NCBI GenBank assembly: GCA_049325055.1
Contig: JBMOPB010000015.1
Location: 1 to 12,143, forward strand
Origin: BRHc4a sp049325055
Lineage (GTDB): Bacteria; Bacillota; Desulfotomaculia; Desulfotomaculales; Desulfocucumaceae
DNA: 12,143 nucleotides
Reading direction: 5' to 3'
Below, piece by piece: positions 1 through 5,518 of the stretch. A model generated the notes under the pieces. The model was not told where the DNA came from, made no database searches, and saw only the letters and a list, made by a program, of their open reading frames with translations. Both the position numbers and the translations under genes were made by a program. The stretch's first letter is position 1, and the number at the start of each line of letters is the position of its first letter.

Positions 1-122
1 TTGCCAACGGTGCTCAGCACCACTGTTATGGCTGCGGTAAGAGTTGTTTTGCCATGGTCCACGTGACCGATGGTTCCAATGTTTACGTGCGGTTTCGTAC
101 GCTCAAATTTCGCCTTGGCCAT
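1..122 (-). CDS. tuf: Elongation factor Tu, N-terminal 40 residues (cut by window edge)
   Basis: EF-Tu is the GTPase that delivers aminoacyl-tRNA to the ribosome A site. The visible residues contain the invariant N-terminal segment KPHVNIGTIGHVDHGKTTLT, with the P-loop GHVDHGKT at about residues 19-26. This is essentially diagnostic for EF-Tu. The ATG at 122-120 is preceded by AAGGGGG, about ten bases upstream, on the minus strand. The gene runs off the low-coordinate end, so the rest is not seen. A strong terminator at 231-259 separates it from the upstream receiver gene, so it should have its own promoter in 123-230. I see only weak candidates there, such as a TATAAA without a good -35. Its position beyond sigH and a tRNA array suggests the tuf copy that precedes rpmG-secE-nusG in Peptococcaceae. 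That part is inference. Confidence 0.97.
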   Translation of the reverse strand, partial: MAKAKFERTKPHVNIGTIGHVDHGKTTLTAAITVVLSTVG

Positions 123-230
123 TTAAAGCTTCCCCCTTATCAATTCCGAAAAATAATAGGCACTATCTAAGTTTTTCCAGATGATTCTAATTTATACAGC
201 TTCGAAAATTCCAGTAGTTAATTCTATATC

Positions 231-259
231 AAAAAAAAAATTCCTCCCCGGGGGCGGAA
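231..259 (-). terminator. Intrinsic terminator after the receiver gene
   Basis: On the minus strand the arms TTCC(G)CC and GG(A)GGAA surround a C/G-rich loop and run directly into ten consecutive T residues (fwd A10 at 231-240). This is a textbook Rho-independent terminator, placed about 35 bases after the receiver stop codon and about 110 bases before tuf. One G/A mismatch interrupts the stem. Confidence 0.8.
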
Positions 260-293
260 AATAATTCAAACGTTTATTTATAACAATAACTGA

Positions 294-689
294 TCACTGG
301 GCCAGGGCAGTCCCGGCATTAATTATCAAGCATTTTTCGATTCTTTCCTTCTGATTTTGGGGACTTACAAGTATTTCATCGACTCCAGCAAAATACGCCC
401 TGGCAACCAACTCCCGCGTAATCCCGGTTGAATAGCCCACCACCTTGTATGATCCGCTGCTTTTGATACTTTTCACCAGGTTAGGCCAGTTTTCATCCCC
501 TTCCATAGAAACAAAAACAACTTTTGGCTTATGGCTTGCCGCCAAACTCAATGCGCCAATATTATCACCAGCTTCGAGTATCTGAAAGCCATACCCCAAG
601 ATAATATTCTTGAGGACTTTCCGCATAAAATCATTACTGTCCACGATTACCACATTATCGCCTTTGATTTTTGCGGTACCCGCAGACAT
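294..689 (-). CDS. Degenerate single-domain response-regulator receiver (pseudo-receiver)
   Basis: This 131-residue protein has the length and pattern of a stand-alone CheY/Spo0F-type receiver. Strand 1 is NVVIVDSNDFMRK (12-24), a GYGFQILEAGD segment lies at 32-42, strand 3 is PKVVFVS (55-61), strand 4 is KVVGYS (82-87), and AGVDEILVSP (101-110) occupies the beta-5 region. Phosphorylation residues are missing. Ser61 replaces the phospho-acceptor Asp, Ser18 replaces the second acidic-pocket residue, and Ser109 replaces the invariant Lys of the usual VKP. The Ser of the conserved Ser/Thr position is kept (Ser87). I chose the ATG at 689 because GGGAGGG lies eight bases upstream; an in-frame extension to 728 has no such site. 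There is no output domain. It has its own promoter (755-783) and terminator (231-259), so it is a single-gene unit between the agr-like operon and tuf. Its partner is unknown. It may act by protein binding rather than phosphotransfer. Confidence 0.82.
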   Translation of the reverse strand: MSAGTAKIKGDNVVIVDSNDFMRKVLKNIILGYGFQILEAGDNIGALSLAASHKPKVVFVSMEGDENWPNLVKSIKSSGSYKVVGYSTGITRELVARAYFAGVDEILVSPQNQKERIEKCLIINAGTALAQ

Positions 690-754
690 AAGACTTCCCT
701 CCCTCACCGGCAGTGAATAAATTCCCAAATATTAAGATTAGCCTGCTAGAAATT

Positions 755-783
755 ATTTTAACCAATAATTTGTCGAATGTCCA
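755..783 (-). promoter_or_regulatory. Sigma-A-type promoter for the receiver gene
   Basis: The minus strand reads TGGACA (778-783; 5/6 of TTGACA), a 17-base spacer, and TAAAAT (755-760; 5/6 of TATAAT). Transcription would begin near 748, giving a leader of about 60 bases before the ATG at 689. The site lies just past the terminator at 877-911, which fits separate expression from the agr-like operon. Confidence 0.6.
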
Positions 784-876
784 CAGGTCTAGTCTAAAAA
801 ACGGCTATTTGCTTCCATATTGTATTTTTACATGTCTAAAACCACCTAAAAACAACAATCAGGAATCACAGCCACA

Positions 877-911
877 GACTATAAAAGGCCCTTAAAGGGC
901 CTTTTATAGTC
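877..911 (-). terminator. Perfect hairpin terminator ending the agr-like operon
   Basis: Arms of 17 bases match perfectly around a single central base, with core AAAAGGCCC and GGGCCTTTT. The A- and T-rich outer arms allow termination in either direction. The TAA of the LytTR gene (906-904) lies inside the right-hand arm, so the hairpin includes the last codon or two of that gene. The U-run on the minus-strand transcript is only four residues and is itself paired in the full-length stem. Confidence 0.8.
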
Positions 912-1671
912 TTATTCTCGCTGTTTTTGTCATGTTCTCGAGTTCCCGCAATTTGTCCCAGGTCATCAGCGGTCTTTCCGCGGTATTGGCCATGACCACC
1001 TGATAAGTGCTCTTACCGCAGGGGACCAGTTCCTTCACAAGGTTCAGGTTTATCAGAAATCCCTTGTGAGACCTGAAAAACATCTGGTCCCTGAACTGTT
1101 CTTCCAACATGCTCAGAGTTTCATCCGTGATCAGCTTACCGCCGACGTAGTGCACTGTAGTCTTCCGGTTTTCCCTTGTGATAAACAAAATATCCTTCAG
1201 GTCTATCATTATATACTTTTCAGCATCCCTGAAGAGCTTGGCCCCCTGAATGCTGATTTTACCGTGCGCCTGGTGTTCAACCTTTCCGGACTGACCGGAT
1301 TTGGCCGACTCGATGGACATTATGCGCTTCAAGGTCTGGCTTATCCTTTCAGTTTTGAAAGGTTTAACAAGATAGTCAAAGGCGTAAATCTCGAAGGCCT
1401 TATCCCGGTACTGGGAAAAACCCGTACAGAAGACTATGTACGTCCATGGATTGATATCGAAAATGTCCTGCGCCAGCTCCAGTCCATTTTTACCGGGCAG
1501 GTCAATATCAATCATCACCACCTTCGGAGAAAGAGCCTCGTACATTTCCAGCGCAGCCACCCCGTCGCCGGCCTCGCCCAGGACTTCCAATCCGGGAAGT
1601 TCACCGGCGGCGTTTTTGATCACCTGCCTCATGGCGGGGTCATCTTCAGCTATCAGCAACGTCAAACTCAT
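904..1671 (-). CDS. LytTR-family response regulator (AgrA-like)
   Basis: This is a cytoplasmic two-component regulator of 255 residues, the normal length for REC plus LytTR. The receiver spans about 1-120. It has acidic pocket residues E9-D10-D11 (LLIAEDDPAMR), phospho-acceptor Asp55 in VVMIDIDLPGKNG, Thr83 in FCTGFSQY and Lys103 in LVKPF, so all catalytic residues are intact. A linker at about 121-137 leads to a LytTR DNA-binding domain (about 138-255) recognised by KISIQGAKLFRDAEKY, ILFITRENRKTTVHY and the FFRSHKGFLINLNLVKEL segment. The ATG at 1671 follows GGGGGT seven bases upstream. It starts 18 bases after the propeptide stop and is the last gene of the agrC-B-D-A operon. By family knowledge it would be phosphorylated by the AgrC-like kinase and bind direct-repeat operators. 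The gene symbol is left blank because the system is only agr-like. Confidence 0.93.
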   Translation of the reverse strand: MSLTLLIAEDDPAMRQVIKNAAGELPGLEVLGEAGDGVAALEMYEALSPKVVMIDIDLPGKNGLELAQDIFDINPWTYIVFCTGFSQYRDKAFEIYAFDYLVKPFKTERISQTLKRIMSIESAKSGQSGKVEHQAHGKISIQGAKLFRDAEKYIMIDLKDILFITRENRKTTVHYVGGKLITDETLSMLEEQFRDQMFFRSHKGFLINLNLVKELVPCGKSTYQVVMANTAERPLMTWDKLRELENMTKTARIRL

Positions 1672-1689
1672 CGAGCTACCCCCAAATTT

Positions 1690-1815
1690 TTACTCAGCCG
1701 GGGGAGCGGGCTGGTAACCCGAAAAGAGACTGGCCGGCACAACGCCGATCGCTGCCACCATCAGAGCAACCAGCACCAGGGGGGAGTACATAAGCTTTTT
1801 AAGCGCTTTCCGCAT
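1690..1815 (-). CDS. AgrD-like cyclic (Ser-)lactone autoinducer propeptide, 41 aa
   Basis: This small gene encodes the likely signal precursor. It has three parts. A cationic amphipathic start (MRKALKKLMY, 1-10) is followed by a hydrophobic helix (PLVLVALMVAAIGVV, 12-26). The predicted signal and tail are PASLFSGYQPAPPAE (27-41). Clostridial AgrD peptides typically have a Cys starting a five-residue ring, followed by (His/Tyr)-Gln-Pro and a Pro-containing tail. Aligned that way, the ring is Ser29-Leu-Phe-Ser-Gly33 and the tail begins at Tyr34-Gln35-Pro36. Ser29 stands where Cys normally forms a thiolactone, so an oxygen lactone is predicted. The tail has one acidic residue, fewer than usual. 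AAAGGAGGTG lies eight bases before the ATG, and the gene overlaps the end of agrB by 17 bases in another frame. It sits exactly between protease and regulator, where AgrD is expected. Ring chemistry and processing sites are inferred. Confidence 0.85.
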   Translation of the reverse strand: MRKALKKLMYSPLVLVALMVAAIGVVPASLFSGYQPAPPAE

Positions 1816-2455
1816 GGGTTGGACACCTCCTTTCACCTATTATTCTTGATAATGCAATGTCAAAGCCGTCCATAGCCCTGTAGCCCGGCGGGGTAATGCT
1901 TAATGCCTGCCCCGCCGCGCCCAGCAGCCCGGCCACCGCCGCCGCAATGCTGTGGGGCGCAATATAGGTTGCCAGCGCCCAGGCCCAGAGGACCAGGAAA
2001 ATAAGCGAAAGGCCCTTGAAAATTCCCCTCTCCCCCTGCTTTATCTTTTTTTGAGGCACCTCCCCCGGCGCCCATATCAAAACCATCACTGCCATAATAA
2101 ATGCACCGGCAATTATGGACTTCCCCACTACCGGACCGGTAACAAGCGGGGCCACTATCACCCCGGCTGCCGCCGCTCCCAGGAATACCAGCAGGCTGAA
2201 CACGAGGCAGCGCCAGTAGTCCTCGCAGTGGGGCCCACCGCTCACCAGGCGGAACAACGAAAATCCCCCCATGGCCGCCAGGGTTTCGGGCAGCAACCCC
2301 AAAAGCGCCGCCGCAGCCAGAAGTATGACGAGCTTTATTATCTCCCCCAGCAGTATCTCCAGCCCGAACCTGACCTTGTCCACCCTGGACTGATCCATCC
2401 CGGTTTCACGGGCCAGGTGCGCCGCCATCCTGCTTGCTATGACGTGCATCTTCAA
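1799..2455 (-). CDS. AgrB-like membrane endopeptidase for autoinducer processing
   Basis: AgrB proteins cut the C-terminal tail of the AgrD propeptide in the membrane and help close the lactone ring. The 218-residue length is typical. The catalytic block RLVSGGPHCEDYWRC gives His76 and Cys83, seven apart as in the family's catalytic His/Cys pair. An extra Cys77 follows the His. Hydrophobic segments lie at about 34-56, 84-104, 112-128 and 149-167, with another near 168-185. A charged loop with the APGEVPQKKIKQGERG motif (129-144) resembles the family's AP...K region. The first codon is TTG at 2455: GGAGG stands eight bases before it but 14 before the ATG two codons later (2449), so the TTG is preferred. 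It follows the kinase by 18 bases and overlaps the propeptide gene by 17. The context supports a dedicated pair. Confidence 0.93.
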   Translation of the reverse strand: MKMHVIASRMAAHLARETGMDQSRVDKVRFGLEILLGEIIKLVILLAAAALLGLLPETLAAMGGFSLFRLVSGGPHCEDYWRCLVFSLLVFLGAAAAGVIVAPLVTGPVVGKSIIAGAFIMAVMVLIWAPGEVPQKKIKQGERGIFKGLSLIFLVLWAWALATYIAPHSIAAAVAGLLGAAGQALSITPPGYRAMDGFDIALSRIIGERRCPTHAESA

Positions 2456-2473
2456 CCCTGTTACCTCCCGTCA

Positions 2474-3838
2474 TCACCTCTTAAAGGGTATATTGATCCT
2501 GAATACCGTCTCACCATCACCGGAAGACACCTGTACGCCCCCCCTGTATTTGTCCGTTATCTCCTTGACTATGGCCAGCCCCAGCCCGCCATGCCCCTTC
2601 TTGGTGGTGAAGTTGGGGCTGAATATTTTACCCGACAGGCTTAGGTCCATGTGGCCACGGTTGGCCACCTCAATTATGTACTCCCCTCTTTCGGCGGTGA
2701 TGTCCACCCTCACCAGCCTCTCCCCACCCTCGTTGGCCTCCACAGCGTCAAAGGCATTGTCTACGAGGTTCCCCAGAAGAGAACTGGCCTCGTTCCCGTT
2801 AAGAGGGAACTCCTCCAGGGAACAGTCTATAACTATGTCGAACTTTATATTTCTGGTCTCGGCTATCCCTATCTTGGTGTACAGCAGTGCGCTGACCGCA
2901 GGGTTGTCGGTCTTGATCAACTCCCCGGTCCCCGAAACGTAATGATAAGTGTTCTTTATATACTCCCGTGCACCCCCGAAGCTGCCGGACTCTATCAGTC
3001 CGTATACGGTCTGCAGCTGGTTGTTAAAGTCGTGCCGCTGCTTCCTGATGGAAAATATTAGCTCCTTCATCCTGTCTATGGTCTCGGCAGCCCTGGCGGC
3101 CTCCATCTCCTTTTCTATGGACTTGCGTATACTCTGCACCGCCCAAAGCGACATAAAGGCCAGAATGATTATCAGCGTGTTGAACAAAATCTTGAATAAA
3201 TCAGGGTAGTAGCCTCCGCTGTCATTTACCTGGACCGAAACATGAGTGAAATTGAGCAGCCATAAAAGCAGCAGCGGGAGAAAAATAAACACCACGGCGG
3301 GCAGGTACTCCTTATACAGCACGCTGCTTCCCGGATCCGGAGTCACCCGGTATTTTTCCTTTATGGCCTGCCAGCCGGTAATCCTGGCAAAGGTTATGTT
3401 GAACTTTTTAAATAAAACCGCGGTGGCGAACAACACTGCCGTGGTAGGAATGGTAAATAACAATCTCTTATAATGATCATTGACAAGGCCTGACATTGTA
3501 AGCCCCGTGACAGCCGTTACCAGTTGGGTAACTCCAACCTCCGTTAAAATAAAAATTATTGCTATAACAACGACTCCCACTGACGATGCCCACATCGAAA
3601 TCCTGGCAATTAAGCAAATCAAAACAATGTATGATACCATCAGGAAGATGCTGTGCATCCCCATTGGTATGGGAAGGGACCTTACTATAAAAGCGACCAC
3701 CGCCTGAATTAATGCGATGAGAATAATTTCCGGCAGCCTTGATTTGCCCCCCATGAACGTGATGACGAAATAGGACAGCACTACGGCTTCCGGAAAAGAA
3801 ACAGTAAGCATGAAGAATACGGACATGTACGGGTCCAT
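2474..3838 (-). CDS. AgrC-like membrane sensor histidine kinase (Spo0B-type H-box, GHKL ATPase)
   Basis: This is the predicted receptor for the secreted peptide. Of 454 residues, roughly the first 235 form about seven hydrophobic segments (near 7-29, 36-54, 60-80, 86-110, 125-143, 179-198, 217-235). A helical linker follows (238-262). The H-box is RKQRHDFNNQLQTV with His269, in the form typical of AgrC/CitA-type kinases. The ATP-binding domain has an N-box LLGNLVDNAFDAVE (354-367), a divergent G1 region EVANRGH (390-396) and a G2 box GHGGLGLAIVKEI (415-427). I start at the ATG at 3838 because AAAGGAAGGG lies just upstream. An in-frame ATG at 3868 would add ten residues and is less well placed. 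It is the first gene of the agr-like operon, behind a 5' region of about 230 bases. The ligand is assumed to be the product of the 1690-1815 gene. Confidence 0.92.
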   Translation of the reverse strand: MDPYMSVFFMLTVSFPEAVVLSYFVITFMGGKSRLPEIILIALIQAVVAFIVRSLPIPMGMHSIFLMVSYIVLICLIARISMWASSVGVVVIAIIFILTEVGVTQLVTAVTGLTMSGLVNDHYKRLLFTIPTTAVLFATAVLFKKFNITFARITGWQAIKEKYRVTPDPGSSVLYKEYLPAVVFIFLPLLLLWLLNFTHVSVQVNDSGGYYPDLFKILFNTLIIILAFMSLWAVQSIRKSIEKEMEAARAAETIDRMKELIFSIRKQRHDFNNQLQTVYGLIESGSFGGAREYIKNTYHYVSGTGELIKTDNPAVSALLYTKIGIAETRNIKFDIVIDCSLEEFPLNGNEASSLLGNLVDNAFDAVEANEGGERLVRVDITAERGEYIIEVANRGHMDLSLSGKIFSPNFTTKKGHGGLGLAIVKEITDKYRGGVQVSSGDGETVFRINIPFKR

Positions 3839-3906
3839 GGTCAACCCTTCCTTTCGTTTATTTGCCATATAGCCGGGCATTCCTTCATGGCATGTCTATA
3901 AACCTG

Positions 3907-3932
3907 CTACAGATGTCCAAAAAGTGCTGTAG
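3907..3932. repeat. Inverted repeat CTACAG-N14-CTGTAG upstream of agrC-like gene
   Basis: Two six-base arms match perfectly across a 14-base spacer, with centres about 20 bp (two helical turns) apart. The repeat lies about 70 bases before the kinase start codon, in the untranslated leader or promoter region. It could be an operator, but LytTR sites are usually direct repeats with a GTT core, which I do not see here. A palindrome TGGTTAACCA lies nearby at 3968-3977. No function can be assigned. Confidence 0.3.
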
Positions 3933-4004
3933 GCTGTCTGAAAAAAAGTGAACCTTAATTTGCAGCCTGGTTAACCAATTAGCAAGACCGCAAATAATGT
4001 ATTA

Positions 4005-4033
4005 TTATTAAACAGATTGTAGAATAATCCTTC
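4005..4033 (-). promoter_or_regulatory. Possible sigma-H-like promoter for the agr-like operon
   Basis: On the minus strand GAAGGATTA (4025-4033) fits the sigma-H -35 pattern RNAGGAWWW in all positions. An 11-base spacer follows, then GTTTAATAA (4005-4013), which fits the -10 pattern RNNGAATWW except for T in place of G. The spacing is that expected for sigma-H. It is the best promoter-like sequence I find between the tRNA terminator (4071-4095) and the kinase gene, where I see no good sigma-A pair. The consensus is recalled from Bacillus subtilis, and the match is short enough to arise by chance. Confidence 0.35.
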
Positions 4034-4070
4034 TTTTGTGCATTCTCCAGTAAAAGGGATATATAAAACA

Positions 4071-4095
4071 AAAAAACCGGCCTTATACCGGTTTT
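4071..4095 (-). terminator. Intrinsic terminator ending the tRNA array
   Basis: On the minus strand AAAACCGG and CCGGTTTT (4073-4080 and 4088-4095) form an eight-base stem with a seven-base loop, followed by more T residues and TTTGTTTT. It lies five bases after the CCA end of tRNA-Met and separates the tRNA transcript from the agr-like operon. Confidence 0.85.
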
Positions 4096-4099
4096 CTTC

Positions 4100-4176
4100 T
4101 GGTAGCGGCGCAGGGACTTGAACCCCGGACACCACGGGTATGAACCGTGTGCTCTGACCAGCTGAGCTACGCCGCC
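4100..4176 (-). tRNA. tRNA-Met (CAT), elongator
   Basis: The 77-base gene folds as a cloverleaf with acceptor GGCGGCG/CGCCGCT (one G-T pair), anticodon stem CACGG/CCGTG around TTCATAC (anticodon CAT), a T-loop GTTCAAG and an encoded CCA. The paired first base and the absence of the initiator's GGG/CCC anticodon stem mark it as elongator Met rather than fMet. It is the last tRNA before the terminator at 4071-4095. Confidence 0.95.
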
Positions 4177-4181
4177 ATTAT

Positions 4182-4257
<76 letters not shown>

Positions 4258-4258
4258 A

Positions 4259-4334
<76 letters not shown>

Positions 4335-4358
4335 ACGATATTTATATAAAATTTATTA

Positions 4359-4444
4359 TGGTGGAGGGGGCAGGATTCGAACCTGCGAAGGTGTCTACCG
4401 GCAGATTTACAGTCTGCTCCCTTTGGCCGCTCGGGAACCCCTCC
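4359..4444 (-). tRNA. tRNA-Tyr (GTA)
   Basis: This 86-base class II tRNA has acceptor GGAGGGG/CCCCTCC, anticodon loop CTGTAAA (anticodon GTA) between GCAGA and TCTGC, a long variable arm, T-loop GTTCGAAT and an encoded CCA. A spacer of 111 bases, holding a hairpin repeat, divides it from the upstream tRNA-Thr (TGT). Confidence 0.96.
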
Positions 4445-4452
4445 GTATATTA

Positions 4453-4553
4453 GATGTGGGAGGTGAGAGGTTGGAGGTGAGAAATTTATTTGAATTTGCT
4501 TTTTAGCAAACCTCTTTTAATCCAACTTCTCACATCTCACTTCGCACTTCTCA
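4453..4553. repeat. Hairpin-forming intergenic repeat, copy 1 (between tRNA genes)
   Basis: The left arm (4453-4483, G/A-rich) can pair imperfectly with the right arm (4521-4553, C/T-rich). Over an 18-base core (4459-4476 with 4522-4539), 15 positions match, two are G/T wobble on the plus strand and one is a mismatch. An inner perfect hairpin TTTGCT-TTTT-AGCAAA lies at 4495-4510. A 22-base stretch at 4456-4477 and a 16-base stretch at 4524-4539 recur exactly at 7198-7219 and 7229-7244 (copy 2). The central loop is 46 bases here and nine there. Both arms have a seven-base internal rhythm based on GAG(A/G)NNT. No coding sense is visible. It lies in the transcribed spacer of the tRNA operon. Confidence 0.8.
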
Positions 4554-4555
4554 AT

Positions 4556-4631
4556 TGGAGCCGGCGATGGGACTCGAACCCGCAACCTGCTGATTACAAG
4601 TCAGCTGCTCTGCCAATTGAGCTACGCCGGC
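4556..4631 (-). tRNA. tRNA-Thr (TGT)
   Basis: The 76-base cloverleaf has acceptor GCCGGCG/CGCCGGC, D-arm GTAGCTCAATTGGCAGAGC, anticodon loop CTTGTAA between GCTGA and TCAGC (anticodon TGT), T-loop GTTCGAGT and an encoded CCA. It is the first tRNA of the array, about 50 bases downstream of the promoter at 4683-4711. Confidence 0.96.
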
Positions 4632-4682
4632 GTAATCCGTACCGGCTGTCGGGTTTTAAGTTACCCTCCAGACGCAAAATCT

Positions 4683-4711
4683 ATGTTAACAGAAAAACTC
4701 CTTACTGTCAA
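4683..4711 (-). promoter_or_regulatory. Strong sigma-A promoter of the tRNA array
   Basis: The minus strand has a perfect TTGACA (4706-4711), a 17-base spacer and TAACAT (4683-4688; 4/6). A TGT immediately upstream of the -10 makes it an extended -10 promoter. It lies in the 127-base spacer between the sigH stop (4759) and the first tRNA (4631). I see no convincing terminator for sigH before it, so sigH readthrough into the tRNAs is possible. Confidence 0.8.
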
Positions 4712-4758
4712 CACCTATGGACTTGGTTTTTTATGGTGGTATTTTTAACCGGTAAAAC

Positions 4759-5403
4759 TCACGCTTCCCTTTTTTCCAGGTAGCGCTCCAGTTTTCTCTT
4801 TACCCTCTGCAGTGCGTTGTCAATTGATTTGACATGTCTTTTCAGATCCTCGGCAATCTCCTGGTAGGACTTGCCCTCCAGGTAGGACATAAGCACCTTC
4901 CACTCCAGGGAGCTTAGAATTTCCCCCATCTTTTCCTCAATATCGTCAAATTCTTCACGACTGATGATCAGCTCTTCCGGGTCTGTAATTTTGGTTCCTG
5001 AAATCACATCCAGAAGTGTCCGGTCGGAATCCTCGTCGTAAATGGGCTTATTCAAGGATACATAGGAATTCAGAGGAATGTGTTTTTGCCTGGTGGCTGT
5101 CTTAATGGCTGTGATAATCTGGCGAGTTATGCAAAGCTCGGCAAATGCCCTGAAAGAAGATAACTTGTCCATCCTGAAGTCACGGATGGCCTTATAAAGT
5201 CCGATCATGCCTTCCTGTATTATGTCCTCACGGTCGGCTCCTATCAGGAAATATGAACGGGCTTTGGCCCGGACAAAGTTTTTGTACTTATTGATCAGGT
5301 ATTCCAGTGCAACATCGTCGCCCTCCCGGGCGTATTCTACAACATCTTCGTCAATCAATAAGTGAAAACCGCCGGCGGCCTCTTTCTGGGCATTCAGATT
5401 CAA
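4759..5403 (-). CDS. sigH: RNA polymerase sigma-H factor
   Basis: SigH directs transition-state, competence and early sporulation transcription in Firmicutes. The 214 residues closely follow the Bacillus subtilis protein (218). Region 2 contains NFVRAKARSYFLIGADREDI (42-61), followed by QEGMIGLYKAIRDF (63-76) and RAFAELCITRQIITAIKTAT (85-104). Region 4.2 is SYQEIAEDLKRHVKSIDNAL (179-198), followed by QRVKRKL. The start is TTG at 5403: GGGAGGG lies six bases upstream. An upstream in-frame extension to 5514 has another TTG but no ribosome binding site and adds sequence unlike the family. It has a strong private promoter (5608-5636) and a leader of about 198 bases with a hairpin/palindrome (5519-5544), while yacP is immediately upstream. 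It lies next to the tRNA array and the inserted agr-like block. Confidence 0.96.
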   Translation of the reverse strand: MNLNAQKEAAGGFHLLIDEDVVEYAREGDDVALEYLINKYKNFVRAKARSYFLIGADREDIIQEGMIGLYKAIRDFRMDKLSSFRAFAELCITRQIITAIKTATRQKHIPLNSYVSLNKPIYDEDSDRTLLDVISGTKITDPEELIISREEFDDIEEKMGEILSSLEWKVLMSYLEGKSYQEIAEDLKRHVKSIDNALQRVKRKLERYLEKREA

Positions 5404-5518
5404 CGATATCCCTCCCGCTAGTAATCTTCCCGTGGAAGAACCAACAAACCTGAGTATCGATACCTTTGAACTATTTAATTGTGGAAAAATAAAAGCCTTT
5501 TCCGTCAATAACAATTAA

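Noticed and set aside
1066..1875. Long plus-strand ORF (269 codons) opposite the LytTR and propeptide genes
   Set aside because: It mirrors a clear receiver-LytTR gene, has no recognisable protein pattern and no good ribosome binding site. High-GC coding DNA often leaves such an antisense frame open.
1952..2644. Plus-strand ORF of 230 codons opposite agrB
   Set aside because: The composition (many Pro, His, Gln, Arg) is typical of an antisense frame, and it overlaps two well-supported genes.
690..4099. Integrated mobile element with integrase and att sites around the agr-like block
   Set aside because: No recombinase or transposase gene is present, and I found no duplication of the tRNA-Met 3' end at the far side of the block.
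4453..4553. CRISPR or tandem-repeat interpretation of the G/A-rich repeat
   Set aside because: There are no regularly spaced identical repeats with unique spacers. The element is two inverted arms, with its second copy 2.7 kb away.
4741..4758. TTTTACCGGTTAAAA-like dyad after sigH as a terminator
   Set aside because: The stem is only about five A-T pairs with a CCGG loop, too weak for an intrinsic terminator.
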